DNA of 64,000 bases from Baylisascaris procyonis (lineage: Eukaryota; Nematoda; Chromadorea; Rhabditida; Ascarididae): the NCBI GenBank assembly GCA_037389465.1, contig JAZARR010000105.1, positions 3,844,001 through 3,908,000 on the forward strand. The letters run 5' to 3'. The translations under genes were made by a program, and so were the position numbers. This document shows positions 37,701-52,600 of this stretch, piece by piece. Numbering within the stretch: position 1 is the stretch's first letter; the number at the start of each line of letters is the position of its first letter. The notes below the pieces were generated by a model that saw only the letters and a list, made by a program, of their open reading frames with translations, was not told where the DNA came from and did not search any database.

Positions 37701-40700
37701 TTTAAATGGGTCGATTAGCTCAAAATTTGAATGTATTATTTCGCACATTTTATTGCTTATTGAGAGTTTGTGAAACGGGTTGTTGCGCTCGTCGCGTCTG
37801 CAGAAGCGTATATCGTGCCAGCTCATTTAGTATGCTTCTTCAGTCGTAGATATATCACTTCATCCAATGTCCATTGTTTGAGAAGCTCATTCAAAGGTGT
37901 TTAAAGGTTCAAAAAAACACATTTGGCAATTTGGTTGATATACGTGGCAACGACGCTAATAATGTGGGGGTATGAACTACGATAGCGTGAGCACATAACA
38001 CTCGAGTGTGTTTCTGCAAAGCCAACACAAACAGCGTTATCAGACGCCAACGCATAGCGATAGAGTCTGTTGTGCTCGTTAATGGCTTACATTTCTATAC
38101 GGCGTCTTCCGCGTCTCCATTCTATCATCGGATTTGTTAGATTCGCCTATTCCACTACTGCGACCTCATTTCTCTTTACTTGTTCCTCTTTTTCGTGCAA
38201 ATTTTTTGAATTTCTATGCACTTCAGCTGAATTCATTATGGTGACGTCTTGTATATTCATCTATCTATGTGTGCGTTATTTTCAACTTCTCAGCCCCAAG
38301 CACCCTAAAGATGGAATCTGTCAAATTAATATTCATCAACGGTGACTCCCTATCTTTAATTTTGTTGCCATTTGTCTGGCTGTATCAGTTATTACAGCAC
38401 AAAGGTGTAATAAAAAATCTGCGAAGCAATTTTGTTCCTCAAGCGATTATGTGGCCCAAAAATGATTTTTTTCTTGTTGATTGAGCAATCGTCTGATTCC
38501 ATAGAAAAACACTCATTATTAGGAGCGCTATCAGTCTTCTGTCTAATTGATTGATGATCAATAGGTCAGTCTTCCAAGTATATAAATAAATCAAAAGCAC
38601 TTTATCTGTCAACTTACCTTGGATATAATATTCACATATATTGGTACTATTCTTAAAACTTGACATAAAATAAATAGAAGCAGAAAAGATTACATTGAGG
38701 TTAGCCCAGTACGCGCATTTGTATTCCAATCTCGATTAGGCCAACAAGTTGTCCACGTTGCAAAAATATGCATATGAAATCAAACGATTGCATTCTGCAA
38801 AATTTATGGTGTCATTAAATACCGACAATTGAATCGAAAGAATAATTAGTGCGAAAAAAGAGAGCATTACTTTAAATTGGAATACAAGGCTACTATGGAA
38901 TGTGAGCTGAATCTCGTCTCAATCCTCATCGCGGTGGGAATCCATAGGAAGAGGATGGAGGAGCGGTTTATTAAATATGTCTAAGTGGAGATAGGTTAAA
39001 CAAGGCTCTGATCCCAGCCTGATGGCTTTAGCCAACTTGCGCTAGGAACTGGATATAAACCATCTGCATATGGAAATGAAACAAGTTTGACTCCAATTCT
39101 GATTATGGGGGGGGGGGGGACCGGCGAAAAAATTTTGTTGAGCATAGCCCGCATCTCATATAATGCTTCGAGACCTTATACTGCCAAATGCACGTATACA
39201 TAGGTAGCCGCGGGCATAACGTCTCAAGGCGCCTTTTGAAAGTGCGAGCGGATGAATGAAATATTTCATTGCAGGACTTATAACGTCCGATAAGCTATGA
39301 AATTTTTGCTTTGAAGTTTAAACAACGTTTTTTAGGATGCTACTGCCGTTTAAAATATGTATTTTGTAGTTTACATATTGCACATTCTGCATAATGCGCT
39401 TTTTATAGCTAAAGAAGCTGTCTACGTGAAAACTGTGATGGGATCCGGTGTTTATAAGCTATAATACCCTCGGTGACCTTTCAAATCCGTTTTTTTTTCT
39501 GATTTCCTGTCTTATCGGCACTTCGAGACGCCATAGAATTTACAAGTCAAATTTTGCCCTACACCGAGAAGTTTCGTTCGAGATCTATGATGCATTGATG
39601 AATATTAATGCAACCGGTGGATTTAATGAATGAAAGCGCAAAAGAAAAAAGCAGTACAAGCTAGTCTTCATGGTGCTCATTCCCACGCTTGTGTTTCCTT
39701 TCACCATCGTATACAATGCAAAAACCCATCACATTCATCTAGTCTACGGTAAATGAAATGCAACAACAAAGAAGGCAAACATGGATGAGGATTGGGGACT
39801 ACGGTATGAAGATTGCTATTGGACGTGCATGAAGTGAAGCTCATCCAGCTCCACCCCCTTAACTCCCGTCTTCACAGCACACGCCTACAGTCAAAAATTA
39901 GCGCTTATTATGTGCCGTCATTGGCCACTATATTTGCTGAGTGGATGGCACTTAGCATTGCAAGATTAGTGAGGATCTAAACCTAGGCGTTGTTGTAACA
40001 GAACAATATGTAGATACTGCTTAGTGTGGGATCAAGAACACTTAAGCATCATAAGGTAGGAATAAAGGTTATAAACATTTTTTAACACATAGGATGTATT
40101 GCGGATGGATACCTTACAATCATTGATGTTGTTTTTAGCAATTTTATTTTATATATCCGTCATATTCGCACTTTTATTCTCACTCACTCATCGACATCCC
40201 CTTAAACTGTTTTCATATTTGTCCGTTTGCTCACACTTGACAGCGCCTTCCCGTACCTTTTGAAAAGATCGAGAAAAATTTTTAGCTCTTCCATAAAAGT
40301 TTTTTTTTAATTTTTCAACAAAAAGAAGTTGGTATTTACTGTTAGTAATGCCTCACTTTATAGAGCAATTTACTATGAGCACCTCTGCAGAGTCATGTCC
40401 CTACAAATCACGGTCCGCAAAAAGATTCTAACAAATAAACTGTTATCCTCATTGACAGCAACTAGTTTGGCATCGCATCCTACGAAGGATCTAGAGACAC
40501 GCCTTTCTAGAAGCATACTCTTCTATGTAGGATGCTCTGGCATTAACGCAGTGCACAACAGTTATCAAGTTTAGAAGAAGAAGGATCAGTGTTATAGGGG
40601 AGAATTTTTTACCTATACACATTTGATAACATATGTGCTACAAGGATACATCAAGAAAAGAGCCGCGTGCACGAACTTAGAAACAGTTTCTTTGTCCTTA

Positions 40701-41180
40701 GTTATATATTTCACCCATACTTCCTGCCTACAGGTTTTTCTACTGATATTCGTCTGGTTAGCTGAAATATAGTATACATATTCTATCGCCATTGTATTAC
40801 CCAAGGTAGGTGCTCTATCACTGTAGAAGTAGGAAGCATAAAAGCGCAGACTGCGCCAACATCTCTTTGACAGTCTTAATTCCTGAAATTTCGTCACTGT
40901 GCTCGGCATAACATCGTGTAGGTGATGAATTGTTTTCACTACATATTGCGAGTTGACTAGGTCGGTGTTTACTGAAATATTCTGTACTTTGATGTATAAT
41001 GAATAAGAAGCGTTGTCTCATATGTGATCCGTGATGCACTTCCGGGCTTGTTTCTTTTTGCAGTGCTATTCTTTCCTCTATGTTCATGCATACGCCTCAC
41101 TAATGTATAATAGCAGTGGGCTTGTGCCATTTTCAGAAAGAGCGGAAAACGAGTATTACTCACTGCCTTGTCGCCCACGA
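31800..41180. other. 9.4 kb gene-free stretch between divergent innexins
   Basis: No frame in this interval shows recognisable domains or linked exons on either strand. It contains pyrimidine-rich sequence at 32390-32490 and a run of 13 G at 39107-39119. Because innexin A runs left and innexin B runs right from its two ends, it should hold both promoters. Confidence 0.45.
39107..39119 (+). repeat. G13 homopolymer
   Basis: Thirteen consecutive G in otherwise AT-rich intergenic DNA. Confidence 0.9.
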
Positions 41181-41209
41181 TTACCTTTCGGAGTACGCAA
41201 TAGGTGAAG

Positions 41210-44200
41210 ATGCTGCATTTATTACCGCAATATCTGCAGAAACTTCACGCCACACACGATGAGGATGCAGTTGACCGCATCAATTATATGTATACCAATA
41301 TTCTCCTGCTTGGTTTCTCGATCCTTCTCACTGGCAAACATTACATCGGTAAACCACTGCAGTGCTGGGTGCCAGCGCAATTCAAGGTATGGGAATGAAA
41401 AAAACGAATCAAGATTCGGTCATGTTATTGATAACTGTGCGTACAGATCTCTGCAACTTTGTGAAGCTGTTGGTTTCGAACTGCTGAAAGCAGCTTCAAT
41501 CTACTCCTGGTTGGGCTTTAACCCGGCAAATAGGTTTCTATGCTCATTAAAGGCGAATAACTAGTCGTTCCACGAAGACGGATTATGAATTATTTGGACG
41601 GTTAGGAAAAATATCTATAGCGCTTTTTTGAACTTTAAAATTGTGGATACTAAAGAAGAGGGCAAAAGTATATTATCAATGCACAAAAATTCCAAACGAA
41701 ACATTCAAACTGTAGAATAATCAATTGGATTCAAACGAAAAAGCATTTTTCAACTCTGATGCATATCTGTTAATGAGCGCAATTAATCGCCAATATCGAT
41801 ATGACAACTTTTCTGATAATCTAATGATAGAATGCTGAGTGGATGAAGTAATGTTGATCGATGTGCTCAGATATTATTCAACATGGAAACCTTCCGAGAG
41901 CCAACTCTTTCAAAATGTTCGCGAAGAGATTTTATTGCTCGTGATCGTTTGTGAAATAGTTGCATTGAAGATGCAAGCGAGTTCTCCGAAGTTAGTGGTC
42001 ATTTAAACGGTGCGACAAACAAGACGGATGCATACATTCACATTCGATTTGCTTGTGTTATGTTAATGACGCATTGAAAATGCAAGCATCACAGGAGTAT
42101 AAGACATACTAAGTGCCTATTGATGCAAAAGGTAAGCAATCGAGGTAATGGGTTTAGTTATGTGAGAATGAAGGAAATTGCTTTCGAGTAGTTGAATAAA
42201 GACACAAGGAACGTGTGCAAATAAGGTAACGCAAGGTGAAATAAGCTACATAAATGGTGATGCGACGTACATCAGTTGTGAAAGGAAGATAGGAAAATAA
42301 AACGATACTGACCAGGTTTTAATATCGGAACTTTTTCTTTCGATTCTTTAATGCTGTCGAATAATGTCTAAATTGAACAAATCCGTGAAAGAGTTTGGTT
42401 GGGACCGCAAGAGATCCGCACAGAAAAAAATTATGAAGGCACGGAGAGGGAATAAATAGAAGCTTTCGCGTCGAATTGGCAATATGACGATGTGCTGGCA
42501 GGTCATGAACAGTTCTGAAGAAACATTTCATGAAATATTAGAGGATGAGACGAGCTGTTTTTTGTCTCATAAATGATGATACGTAAAAATTTAAGTTGTA
42601 GATATGCTCGAGGAAAATGTGTGAAATAAAGAGGAGTGTTGTGCAATATTTCTTAAACGAATATTGAGAAAAGTTGTAGGGTGGCTGGGAAGTCTATATT
42701 GAGAACCATTGCTTCATCGAGAATACGTACTTCGTACGGATGGACGAAGATCTGCCGAATGATGGCGCTGAACGAGAAAGGAGGTTCTGTATTATCTCAC
42801 ATTTTTAAGCTTATTGATAGAGAAAATATATTCGAATAAAGTTCCCATGTGAGGAAGGAAGGTGGGAGAAGCGCACCTGAGATACTCGTGTCATTGTGGC
42901 TATAGTTGAATCTCATGTGGGAAGATGTGGCCTGGCTAGCTTGAAGGAAGGGAACAAGTGATTGCATCAGGCTACACGTGGGATCATAATCCGAACTGAG
43001 CAACGCCATAATTCCGTTCCATATCTTGGAGCCCTCCACTGAGACGGCCTGGACACATTTTCACCTTCGCCATAGGATGCCTTAGTTGTGCTGAAAGCGT
43101 CGAGACACTTCCGCCATTTCAAGTCTAATTTCTTTATCATTGCTGCATACAGCTTAAGATGATTCAGGCATTGGTACTTACGTCGAACGTTTCCGTGGTG
43201 GCAATAAACGCTGCGAAAATTTTATGCAAAAGGGATAAATTATTTCACGTCAAAACAGCCGTGAAAAAATAAATGAGAATAGAAATGTGAATTTATCAAA
43301 TTGGAAGCGATAAAAATTCTATGGAGATGCATTTGACTGATTAGATTGCCTAAGATGAGTTGCTCAATGTTCATCGATGAAGACAATGCTTTTATCATTT
43401 TGGTTTGCATAAAAGCATTTGGTTGCTCTCAACTCTGGATCGTTTCTTTATTAACTGGGAGTTGCTTCTTTGCTTATTGTAGCTATAAGATTGCTCTTTT
43501 AACTGAAGCTTGCCAGATGGAAAATATATGGAAAGAAAAAAAAGAAGTCTGAATGATTTTCTCGAGCTGTGTCTATGAAATTTTTTCATCAATAGGATAA
43601 AATGAAGAATATTTTTTTAACTCGATTAAGAACTTAAATGGAAATTGCCTCTTTCACAAGAGCTGGTATTACTCTGGAGGAATTTTCAGCAAGAAAACTT
43701 AGTCTTTATTGCGCCTTTTTGAAAAATACTCTCATCCATTAATATATATGCAGCAAACCTATCTCTAATCAGCACAAAAATAAAAAATAAAATTAATACG
43801 CTCGTGCAGGAGTATCCCATGGTGGAGATAATGCAATACCAGTTGAATTCACACATTCAGCCTCGGTTTTTCAAGCGTCACCCAACTCTTGTCGATGCAA
43901 ATCGCATATCTAAGGCCTTACATTCCCTTCTCTTTTCATTTAAGTCTGTTTGAAAATACTTTTTCAAACCCTTTTATAATTTTTTTTTTACTTCACTGAG
44001 AAGATGTGTGATGCTACGTTATTCTACTTTTTTAAATGAAATTCTAGTGAGTTTTCCTTCAGTTCCCGAATTTCTTCACGCTGATGCAACCCTTGCCATC
44101 TCTCGTAACGGATTCCGCTTGTAGTATATGGGAGCATCGATCCTTTATTCGGGACACTTCAAGAGCCTAAATATCGTATTTGTATTATGGACCTGCCCAC

Positions 44201-47200
44201 ATTTCTAGGATAGATAGTTGATCAATTCCATAACAACTGTAAAGCTCGGTGCTTAAATTATGGAGCTCGGCTTCGAGCTTTCAACTCATAGCCAGTCCAT
44301 TAGTGCGCATATTAAAAAGCTTTTTTTGCAGAGAGCTTGCTTACTATCAGTGGATACCCTTTATTCTAGCTATGCAAGCCGCATTTTGCTATGCACCGCG
44401 TCTTATTTGGAAAGTGCTCAACAACCGCAGTGGTATGTTTCTGTTTTGTGATCAGCGTCGCCATGCATCAGCGTAATTAAATATTTCAAAAGCAGCCTGC
44501 CCATATAAGGTGTTTATCAAATTTGTCGCATATGAGCAGATATTAGACTGCAAATGGTAACCATTTTCGAGGTTATTCTGGCTTCGCGATTGAATCCTTC
44601 GGCCGATTCATCACAGGATTGTCAGAATTGTTATTGTACCTAGTGGCGCCGAACCGTTAGATGCCTAAAACGTACCGCCACCTTCATTTCTGTCGAAATC
44701 GCAGAAAGAATGGTGGTTTTCTTAAAATTGGTGTGATCAAAACTAGAGGAAGCATTTGAAGATATGAAGCGCCGTTATAGACTTCGAGCCAATAGTGCTC
44801 TTGTCGTTATGCAACATCGAGTTCTTTGATTGCGCATGGAGGTATCATCAGCCTCGGTCTTTTTAGTAATAATGTGTGAATACTGCAGTGAAAATTTGTC
44901 CTCTGTCTATTTATACAGTTCGAATGCATTGAGTGATAAATTCTACGACATTTGCTGGATGAATAAGCATTTGCTCAGCTTTATATTAAACAGCTTTGTC
45001 ATTCATATGATTTCCATCACGTTGACGCTTCTCATTTAATGCAGTACTCAAGTTGCCTATTCAAAATGATACGTGCAAAGGGAAAAGCATTCAGAATGGG
45101 AAAGTCAGCAGATTTGTCGTTCAGTGAGAAAAAAAATTTGCTCTTGCAGGCATTAATCTAACAGCTTTTATACCGACCGCTCTCGCAACTAAAAAAGATG
45201 GCGATAAGAAGGTTCTGAAAAGCGCCGAAATGGATTATTCGCCGCTAGTAAATCGTCTTGAGGAGCACGTGAGTTTGGCTGCTGGTAAGCTTTGAGAATG
45301 CTTATTTCCATTCCACCAAAAACTATCGGAGAAGAGGAAGAGACGCACTTCGGGCATCCTCCTCACATGAGCGAAAATCGAGAATTTAGAGCAAAGACGG
45401 AGAAAGTCGGTGAGCGAGGAAATGGTTTTTACCATCTCCCTACGAAAGCTTTAATTTACTGTCAAGAAAGCAAATTCGACGAAATAACAAATCGGCCACT
45501 TATATAGGCAGTGAGTTATACTGTTCGCTTCGAAAAAAAGTGTTTCTAAATGCTGCAGTCATTTTTCACTCGACGAACTTTTTCTGGTCTTGGTAAATTT
45601 CACGTTTATCATTCATCCTCTGTCTGTTTTCGCAGGATTTAGTGCCTTAGAAATGAAAAATCCAAACTGAACATCACATAGAACGGACATTTTCCAAAGG
45701 CACTATGTGCATCAGCATTTGCCATTATGTGGTATAGCTAAAACGTGGTTTCTGGTTTATTTAAAGTATGCGAACATATGGATATGCACCAATATCCCTC
45801 TTATTTTTCTGCTTGTTCACCTTCTCCAGTGACACTTTTACTTTTTTTTTAAAAAGTCCCCCATACTGCACAGTCGAAGGATGATGAAAATTTTTAATGC
45901 TTCGATTTAATAATATTTACTTCATCGGTCGTTTTCGTAGAAAATTGGAGTATGGAAAACAATTGCATAGATGGACTGTGCGATCATCGGGTTTTTCATT
46001 AGCAGAAAAGTTGTGAAAACGAAGTGAGCGTTTTTGTAGTCGGATTTTGGAGATTGAAAAGTTGTGAAAAAATCACTCGTTGAGAACCTATACTTGGGAG
46101 TGTGACGGCTTATGAACTAGCTAACATAAAGGCACTAATAAATGAGTGCCCATTGATGACTATTGGTAAGTTTTCCATTTAAAAAGGATATGAGATCACG
46201 ATTCGAAGAATAACCTCATCTTCTTGTAATCGTTTATTTGACTGCTGAATATTCTTGATGGATGCTAGATTTGGTGTTTTGTCGGTTTACGGTTTGAGTG
46301 TCGGTGTTTTGTCGGTTCATAAGCAGTAGCAATTGCACTTTCGTAGAACGTGCTCTTGGCCAACGAATTGTCCTACTTCATAAAACGTCATTGTCGTTCA
46401 TTCGGCAACTCGATCCTAGTCAATTTTTATGATATATTCTCATTGATCAACATCTTATGAACACGCGATAATTTTTTGACGACGGGTGCATGTGTACCTG
46501 GAAATGCTGCTTCCTTTTATCGCACATGAATTACATGTTTCAATGTTTCTGTAAAAACCGAATATTTAGAAATGACGATCTGGAAACAAGTAATAAAATG
46601 TCAGATGTCTTTTATTTTAGACTAGATCAGGTATGCCTCTTTCTCTCAACGGAGAGACCACTTCCTCCTTATCCCTTCCCTGTAGCCAAGCAGCCCTCTT
46701 CCTTGTCGCCGAAACGATTCTCCTCCGCAGCACCCATTCATTACCCTTTCTCGCAATCACTTCAACGCAAATGTGAGTAAGCGGCGAAACCTTATCTTTA
46801 AAACGTATCACTGAGCACCCTCTTTATTCTCCATTTCTTAGCGCGAAATGTGAGTTTATTCTTAGTGATTTTAGAAATATGCGGGGAATTCGGCACGCGA
46901 GACAGAACTTGTACTTCGCGTTTGGGTGGAGTATTGCCGAAGGGCACATCTCCCAGCTGTTGCCTCATTCCCTCCTTCCTCTCCTCCGTTCTTCTCCTTG
47001 ATGTTAGCATACGTTGGGATCCATGAAAGTTTACAGCGGTATGGAATGCCATGAAGGTGGATCTCTTTCCGGCTAATTGGAGGGAGGGGTACTCCATGTG
47101 AAATTGATGTTGCAGCAAAACGCGTTCGCTTTGGTGTTTACGTCACCGTACTGTATATCTTCGTGAAGTTCCTCTGGCTTGTCAACGTGGTCGTGCAGTT

Positions 47201-49620
47201 CCTTATACTCAACATTTTTCTGGGACCGCAGTATACGTTTTGGGGAATCGGAATCGTAAACGATCTCTTACATAACCGCGATTGGAGTACCAGTGGTCAC
47301 TTCCCACGGGTTCGTTTTACACGAATTGATTTCTTTTCTTACGAGATTGTGACTCTTTTATCATGTATGCTACTGGAACAGCCTGTATAGCCGTTTCATC
47401 TACGTCTAGTGGAAATTCCGGAAGGCTCGCTGAAAAAAAATGTATGAAATCACAGAAACTTCAATTGGAACAGGGCAGCAACGAACGGACGGAGTGGGAG
47501 GATTCCCATCCTTCTCTCCAACAGTTACCAGAAGGAAAGGGAAATGCCGCATTGTGGATTAAAAATAGGGGAATGGCGAAGAATTGGAGGAATTCAGATT
47601 TTGCTGTAGGACGTTTTTTTGTGTCGCCGTATGTCTGTGTCTCTGTAGGACGACTTGTTTCATGCAGTTTATTTACCCACACCAGTTTCTTTGTATTGAA
47701 ATAGTGATGCAAACAAGAGAACATTCTGAATAGAAAATGTCAATAAATTTGAAATTAGCATTCTTAGGTTTAGGTGTTTAGGTGGATAGAATCGCTTCAT
47801 TTTAAATACATGTTTGCCTGGATTGTGGATTTCAATAGCGCTTATTCAAAAAAAAAAAAAAAAAATCGAGCATTTCATAGCAACATTCTGTTAAACGTAC
47901 AATTTAGGGCTTAAATTTTTCATTGATTGAGTTAGTATCATTCTTTTATTGCGGAAATTTTTATGAAAATTACCGAAAATTATTTGCAGATTCCATTTAT
48001 TTATAAAAGAAAAAAAATTCATTTAACGCGACTTGTGTGTTGCCAAAATGAAAATAGCCTTCGCCAAACAAATAGTCGCCTCAAAAAAAAATTTTTTTGC
48101 GGCTACTGGTACTTCCCGGGAATTAGATGCGATTAATGAGGTAACTCGTCTGGTGCAGGAGAAGATGTGGACGAACGCTGTTGTATGATTTCTGGTAGAC
48201 GAGTCGAAACTTAGTGCATCGAAAAATTCTTAGATATTTTTCAACTCTATTCACCATCGGGAAAGCTATGGGTAACATGAATTGAAGAGCATCTCCGTCG
48301 TACTGGAACTTACATTAGGTTGTAATAAATGAACGTGTAAGTATTTCGCTGACAAGAATTTCTTATATACACTTTCTGCATGCACGTCATTCCTTATGCA
48401 TACACGTCATTCCTGCATCAGAATCGATTTAAGTCTATCTGCGGTTTTCATCACACTCACCAAATTTCTTTACCCTAGTTTCAGCAGGTGTCAATTTGAA
48501 ATTGCCAAAGGGAAACACATATATGAGTAGAGAAAGGGTCTCAGGATGGCGCACTTTTGTCAATCAAGTTTGCAATAGATAACAGGGAACGGGCGAAGTA
48601 CAGTTTATGAACGCTTTTAATGTGCGGATTGTGGTTGCAAAATGTTGCCGCTATACTCTTGACGTTTCACGTCTGTAGAAGCCGTTTAATGTATATCTTC
48701 AAGTGTGAGACTAATATGTATGTATCCTCAGGTGTGAAACTATGTGGCGGTTCGCAGGTGCATAAATTTGAGCATTATAAAAATGTGACAAGATTGGCGC
48801 AACTGAAGGATGTGGATAGTTCAGGTAACTATGTGCGACGTGACGGTCCGTGAGATGGGCAATTTGCACAACTGGACTGTGCAATGCGTTCTCATGGTGA
48901 ATATGTTCGCTGAGAAGATCTTCCTCTTCCTGTGGTTCTGGTTCTGCTTCGTGGCCATCGTGACCTCCATCAACTTCCTGTATTGGCTTTTTGTGAGCCT
49001 CTCCTCATCACAATCTCGTGCTTTCATCAGGAAGTATCTTGTAAGTTCAAGTTCCTTCAACCCATGGAGCTCCGTCATTGCTAAATTCCTTGCCTGTGTC
49101 TTTCTTTGATTTCGGCGTGGCTTGACATTACATGTTCATCAGTCGAGACGAATGAGAATTTCTTGGATTAATCTCAAGTTGGGAAGGTGGTCTTCGTGAG
49201 AAATTTTTCACATTTGACAAATTTGGCATTCCGGGGATATGGAAGAAGAATGACGAAGTTAAGGAAGATGGCCATGTGAATCACCCTTGAAGCCTTATTA
49301 CGAAACCGAACAGAACCAGAATGATATTGATTGTTCACACTTCTTGTTTATTTGCAGTATTTGTTTGCTCATTAAATAGTCTTCAGGATTTCAACGACAG
49401 AAAGAATATAAGCGACCATCAAATTGTTGATTTCATTAACCAGATGCTTCGAAAAGATGGCATCACCGTATTAAGGCTGATCAGCGATAACTGCGGCGAT
49501 TTGGCAGTAGCTGAAATTGTCGTCAAATTATGGGACGCTTACGAAGATACACCAAGGTTCACAGGTTCAGCACTTACTCATCAGTGGACAGTCGCACTAC
49601 ATATCCTACCTTGCATGTAG
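41210..49620 (+). CDS. Innexin B (gap-junction / hemichannel subunit)
   Basis: Seven exons: 41210-41386, 42680-42783, 44332-44432, 45150-45284, 47116-47309, 48825-49040 and 49387-49620 (stop TAG). They total 1161 bases, in frame, 386 residues. It starts MLHLLPQYLQKLHATHDEDA, then VDRINYMYTN, helix 1 and GKHYIGKPLQCWVPAQFK. Loop 1 continues GGWEVYIENHCFIENTYF. The signature is ELAYYQWIPFILAMQA (Val replaced by Ile). Helix 3 is followed by FLGPQYTFWGIGIVNDLL and SGHFPRVTMCDVTVREMG; loop 2 continues WTVQCVLMVNMFAEKIF; the C-terminal part has MLRKDGITVLRLISDNCGD. All loop cysteines are kept. All junctions use GT-AG with matching phases (0,2,1,1,0,0). The last 20 or so residues after EDTPR may be intronic read-through, since a GTTCAC donor-like site lies there. 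Exon sizes 177 and 216 are shared with innexin C, its tandem relative. The first exon is intact here but split in innexin C. Confidence 0.93.
46617..47115. other. Coding-like antisense frames in innexin B intron 4
   Basis: The minus strand carries a 106-codon open frame (46798-47118), rich in Arg, Lys and Gln (for example RRRTEERKEGMRQQLGDVPF), beside another at 46617-46811. The first overlaps the innexin exon only by its first bases. A purine-rich tract makes such frames likely by chance, and no splice partners or start context were found. I do not call a gene. Confidence 0.2.
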
Positions 49621-49639
49621 CCAACAGATTCTCCTTGCC

Positions 49640-52600
49640 TATACTTTTCAAACAGCACCTTGCAGCTGTATATTGGGGGAGCAGAATTTAAAGGAAAGGC
49701 GGTGTTGAAAAGGAGTAAGGTAGCTGATTTAATGTGCTCGAAATCGAAGGTGATTACGACCATCCCGATGTGCACTGTCAACTGATTCGTTTCCTTCAAT
49801 GAGTGAGTATCGTAAAGTGAAGTTCTTAATTTTTGTCTCTTAAATGAGTCTTATTTATGTTGTAATGACTAATTCGTTAGAGGGATTGTGGGAATGGAAG
49901 CAAAGTAAGACAGGGTGACGAATATTTCGAAGATGCTTGCTTCTTATTTATCGAATATGAACCGAACATTTTAACGGATGAAAATGCTTTACATTGACGT
50001 TTTGCAACTGTATAAGTAACAAGAGGATTAATTTACTGCTATTGTTACCACTAGTATTTACTATTGATCACACATGTACTGCATTACATCACTGCCATCA
50101 CAAGCTATTATTGCATTTTGTTCTACTTATTGGTACCATCAGCAGTACTCATTATTTCCTCTAATAATTATCACTATTGCCACTGATACTTTTCCACCTT
50201 CCCAGATGAAAACTTCGATTGAGAACGCCACTGACAGTGTACTTTTTATTACTACTTAATCACATCTAGCACTCTCAACACAGTAATAGTCCATCTGGTG
50301 GTTGGTGCCAAATTCGACGATGGCTATTAGTGCTGTCAGTGACGCTGCTTACGGCACATGTTAATCGATTAGTTGATAATGCATAAAAAGTTGCTCTTTA
50401 TAAACAATACCAGGCTAATAACAATCACAGGAGAGCAAGGTTCCCTATGTTTTGTGTATTATAGGAAAAGAGGAAGTGAAACTTGCGATTTGTACAGCGA
50501 GTAGAACCCGTATAGACCCATGGCTTCCGAAAGAAATCGAGACGGCGAATTTCGCGAGTTTTCGATAGAAATTTTCCAGCGAAATGTGTTGTAAATTCTT
50601 GAATTTACACAATTCCGTTTGCAGTTAATATTCTAGAGCTTCACTGTATGAAAAGATTTTTTGTGCAAGAAGCAAAGAATATTATTTCCATCGTTATTCG
50701 TTGCTTCTGTGCTGCTTGGTTTGTTATTTATAACTTATGACCCAGAATTGAGGAGTAAAATATTTCAGAAGTAAGTGAAGAATCGGACGCTGGCTATTTG
50801 GAGGATTTCCAGGAGGATTGCGGTATGCCAGAGGAATGAGAATTTGCACCTCGTTGCGTCACTAATCTTTTTGCTTCGCTCACTATACTGATATCGAGAT
50901 GCTTACGGCATTCCATACCTGATAATTATTCACAAATTTTCAAGCATGTTTCAACTTTCTTTCGCATTTAACTCTTATCTAATGCCTTTTGCATGCTTTA
51001 TTAATTTTGCTACTGTGAATAAAATTCCCCGCCTAATTTGTCGTACGTTTCACTAATCGAAGCTTGTATATAATATGTGGGCTGTCAAGGGATGATTAGC
51101 ATGGAGTTTATGTTTAATTCATTTATTCCATGAAGTAATCCAATTAAGCTGAAATTGACCGCAAAATAATCAAAATTAAAGGAAAGTGCACATATTAGCG
51201 TTGGCAAGTCGTTGCTGATTACACAGAAGAAAGTGAATGAAATTAATGTATATATTGCTGTTATGGATAAACATACTCGCTTCGTGACAGCCGAGTCAGT
51301 AATAATTGTTGCTCTATTTATACGCTCTGAAGGATACATATATTCTGTTTAAGAAGTCTATAGCTTTGATGTTTTAAGTTGACGGGAATGAGAATTTAAT
51401 ATTGATTTCAACTTATTAATGAAGGAGGGGAATTGAATTAAATTTGCGATGGAGAATTGTGTAGGTTAACTAGCTGCAAAGTTGTCATGGCTGTGGAATA
51501 GAAAATCATGCCGATGGAGTCAGCTTGATGCATGATGACTGATCACTGTGCGGAATGCGTGTTGGCTTAACCATTTGCTCTATCGCAATCACAAATCTTG
51601 TCTATCGTCCTTTGAAATTTTAGTTTACAATTCGAGAGAAAACACTCTGATCTTCGATTGCTCACTCTATGTATCAACGCTTCTCGAAAGAATCATCCAC
51701 ATTCCAGTGGCATATTTTAAGAGAAGCTGCATCTGTCTTTTTACTGACTGACAAAACTGACTAGAAAATGCACTTTCGCTGTGCCGATTCGACCGATATG
51801 TGCTCGGCTTCGCATCTGCGCTCTTAGCTCTGCGAGTGTTGTTGTTGTCATTGTTCCGATCCTATGAGAAGAGGCATCACAATGGAACAATCAGGATTTT
51901 AGACAGGATTTTATTGGGGAAGGAGAAGCCATGAAAGGCTAAAATGTTTGTTGCTCTGAGATCGCTAACCTAAAGAGAATGCATTCTTGCAATTCATCGA
52001 ACAAATCTGAAATAACTGTAACCAAAAAATGAGCCAAAAAGAATTTTTAGACAATCTCCTTTGAAATGTTAGAGACAATTTGTCTCTTGTTTTTCTGTAA
52101 CTGTTAAATTTCGGCTCCCAACAAACAAACTTGTAAGGAACTGTGCTTTGAACTTGATTGGTAACGAAATGTGCCCTCATTCACGTTTTTGCTCGACGAG
52201 AACACCTTTTTGATTGCTTAGCTATACATTTGCTATTTGTTCGCTATCTGTTTACAGCAAACGGATGATTCTCATTTTTGATTAATAACTTGTCTATTTG
52301 ATGTGATCGGAGTGAAAATGTTAAATAATTTTTGAAAAAGAATATAACTATCTGAATTGATGATTTCTAAGTCTACGGTGAAATCCTCACCTTTCATAGG
52401 TACGAGAAATTTTTTGTGTCTTTTCAAAATTCATTTTCACAATTCGTTTTGATGAGTTTTTCCAATTTTTGCAAAAGAAAAAATCGTCTTTTGTATAGTT
52501 TGGATATTGTAGATCCATTCATTGAAAACTTCTACAAACGTAGCAAAAATGACGTAATTTTGAAGAGCGTCAAAACTTTCTTCACTTATTTTCTCAAAAC

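Noticed and set aside
36725..38484. Several frames of 70-90 codons with hydrophobic stretches
   Set aside because: AT-rich sequence makes such frames by chance; no family motif or linked exons.
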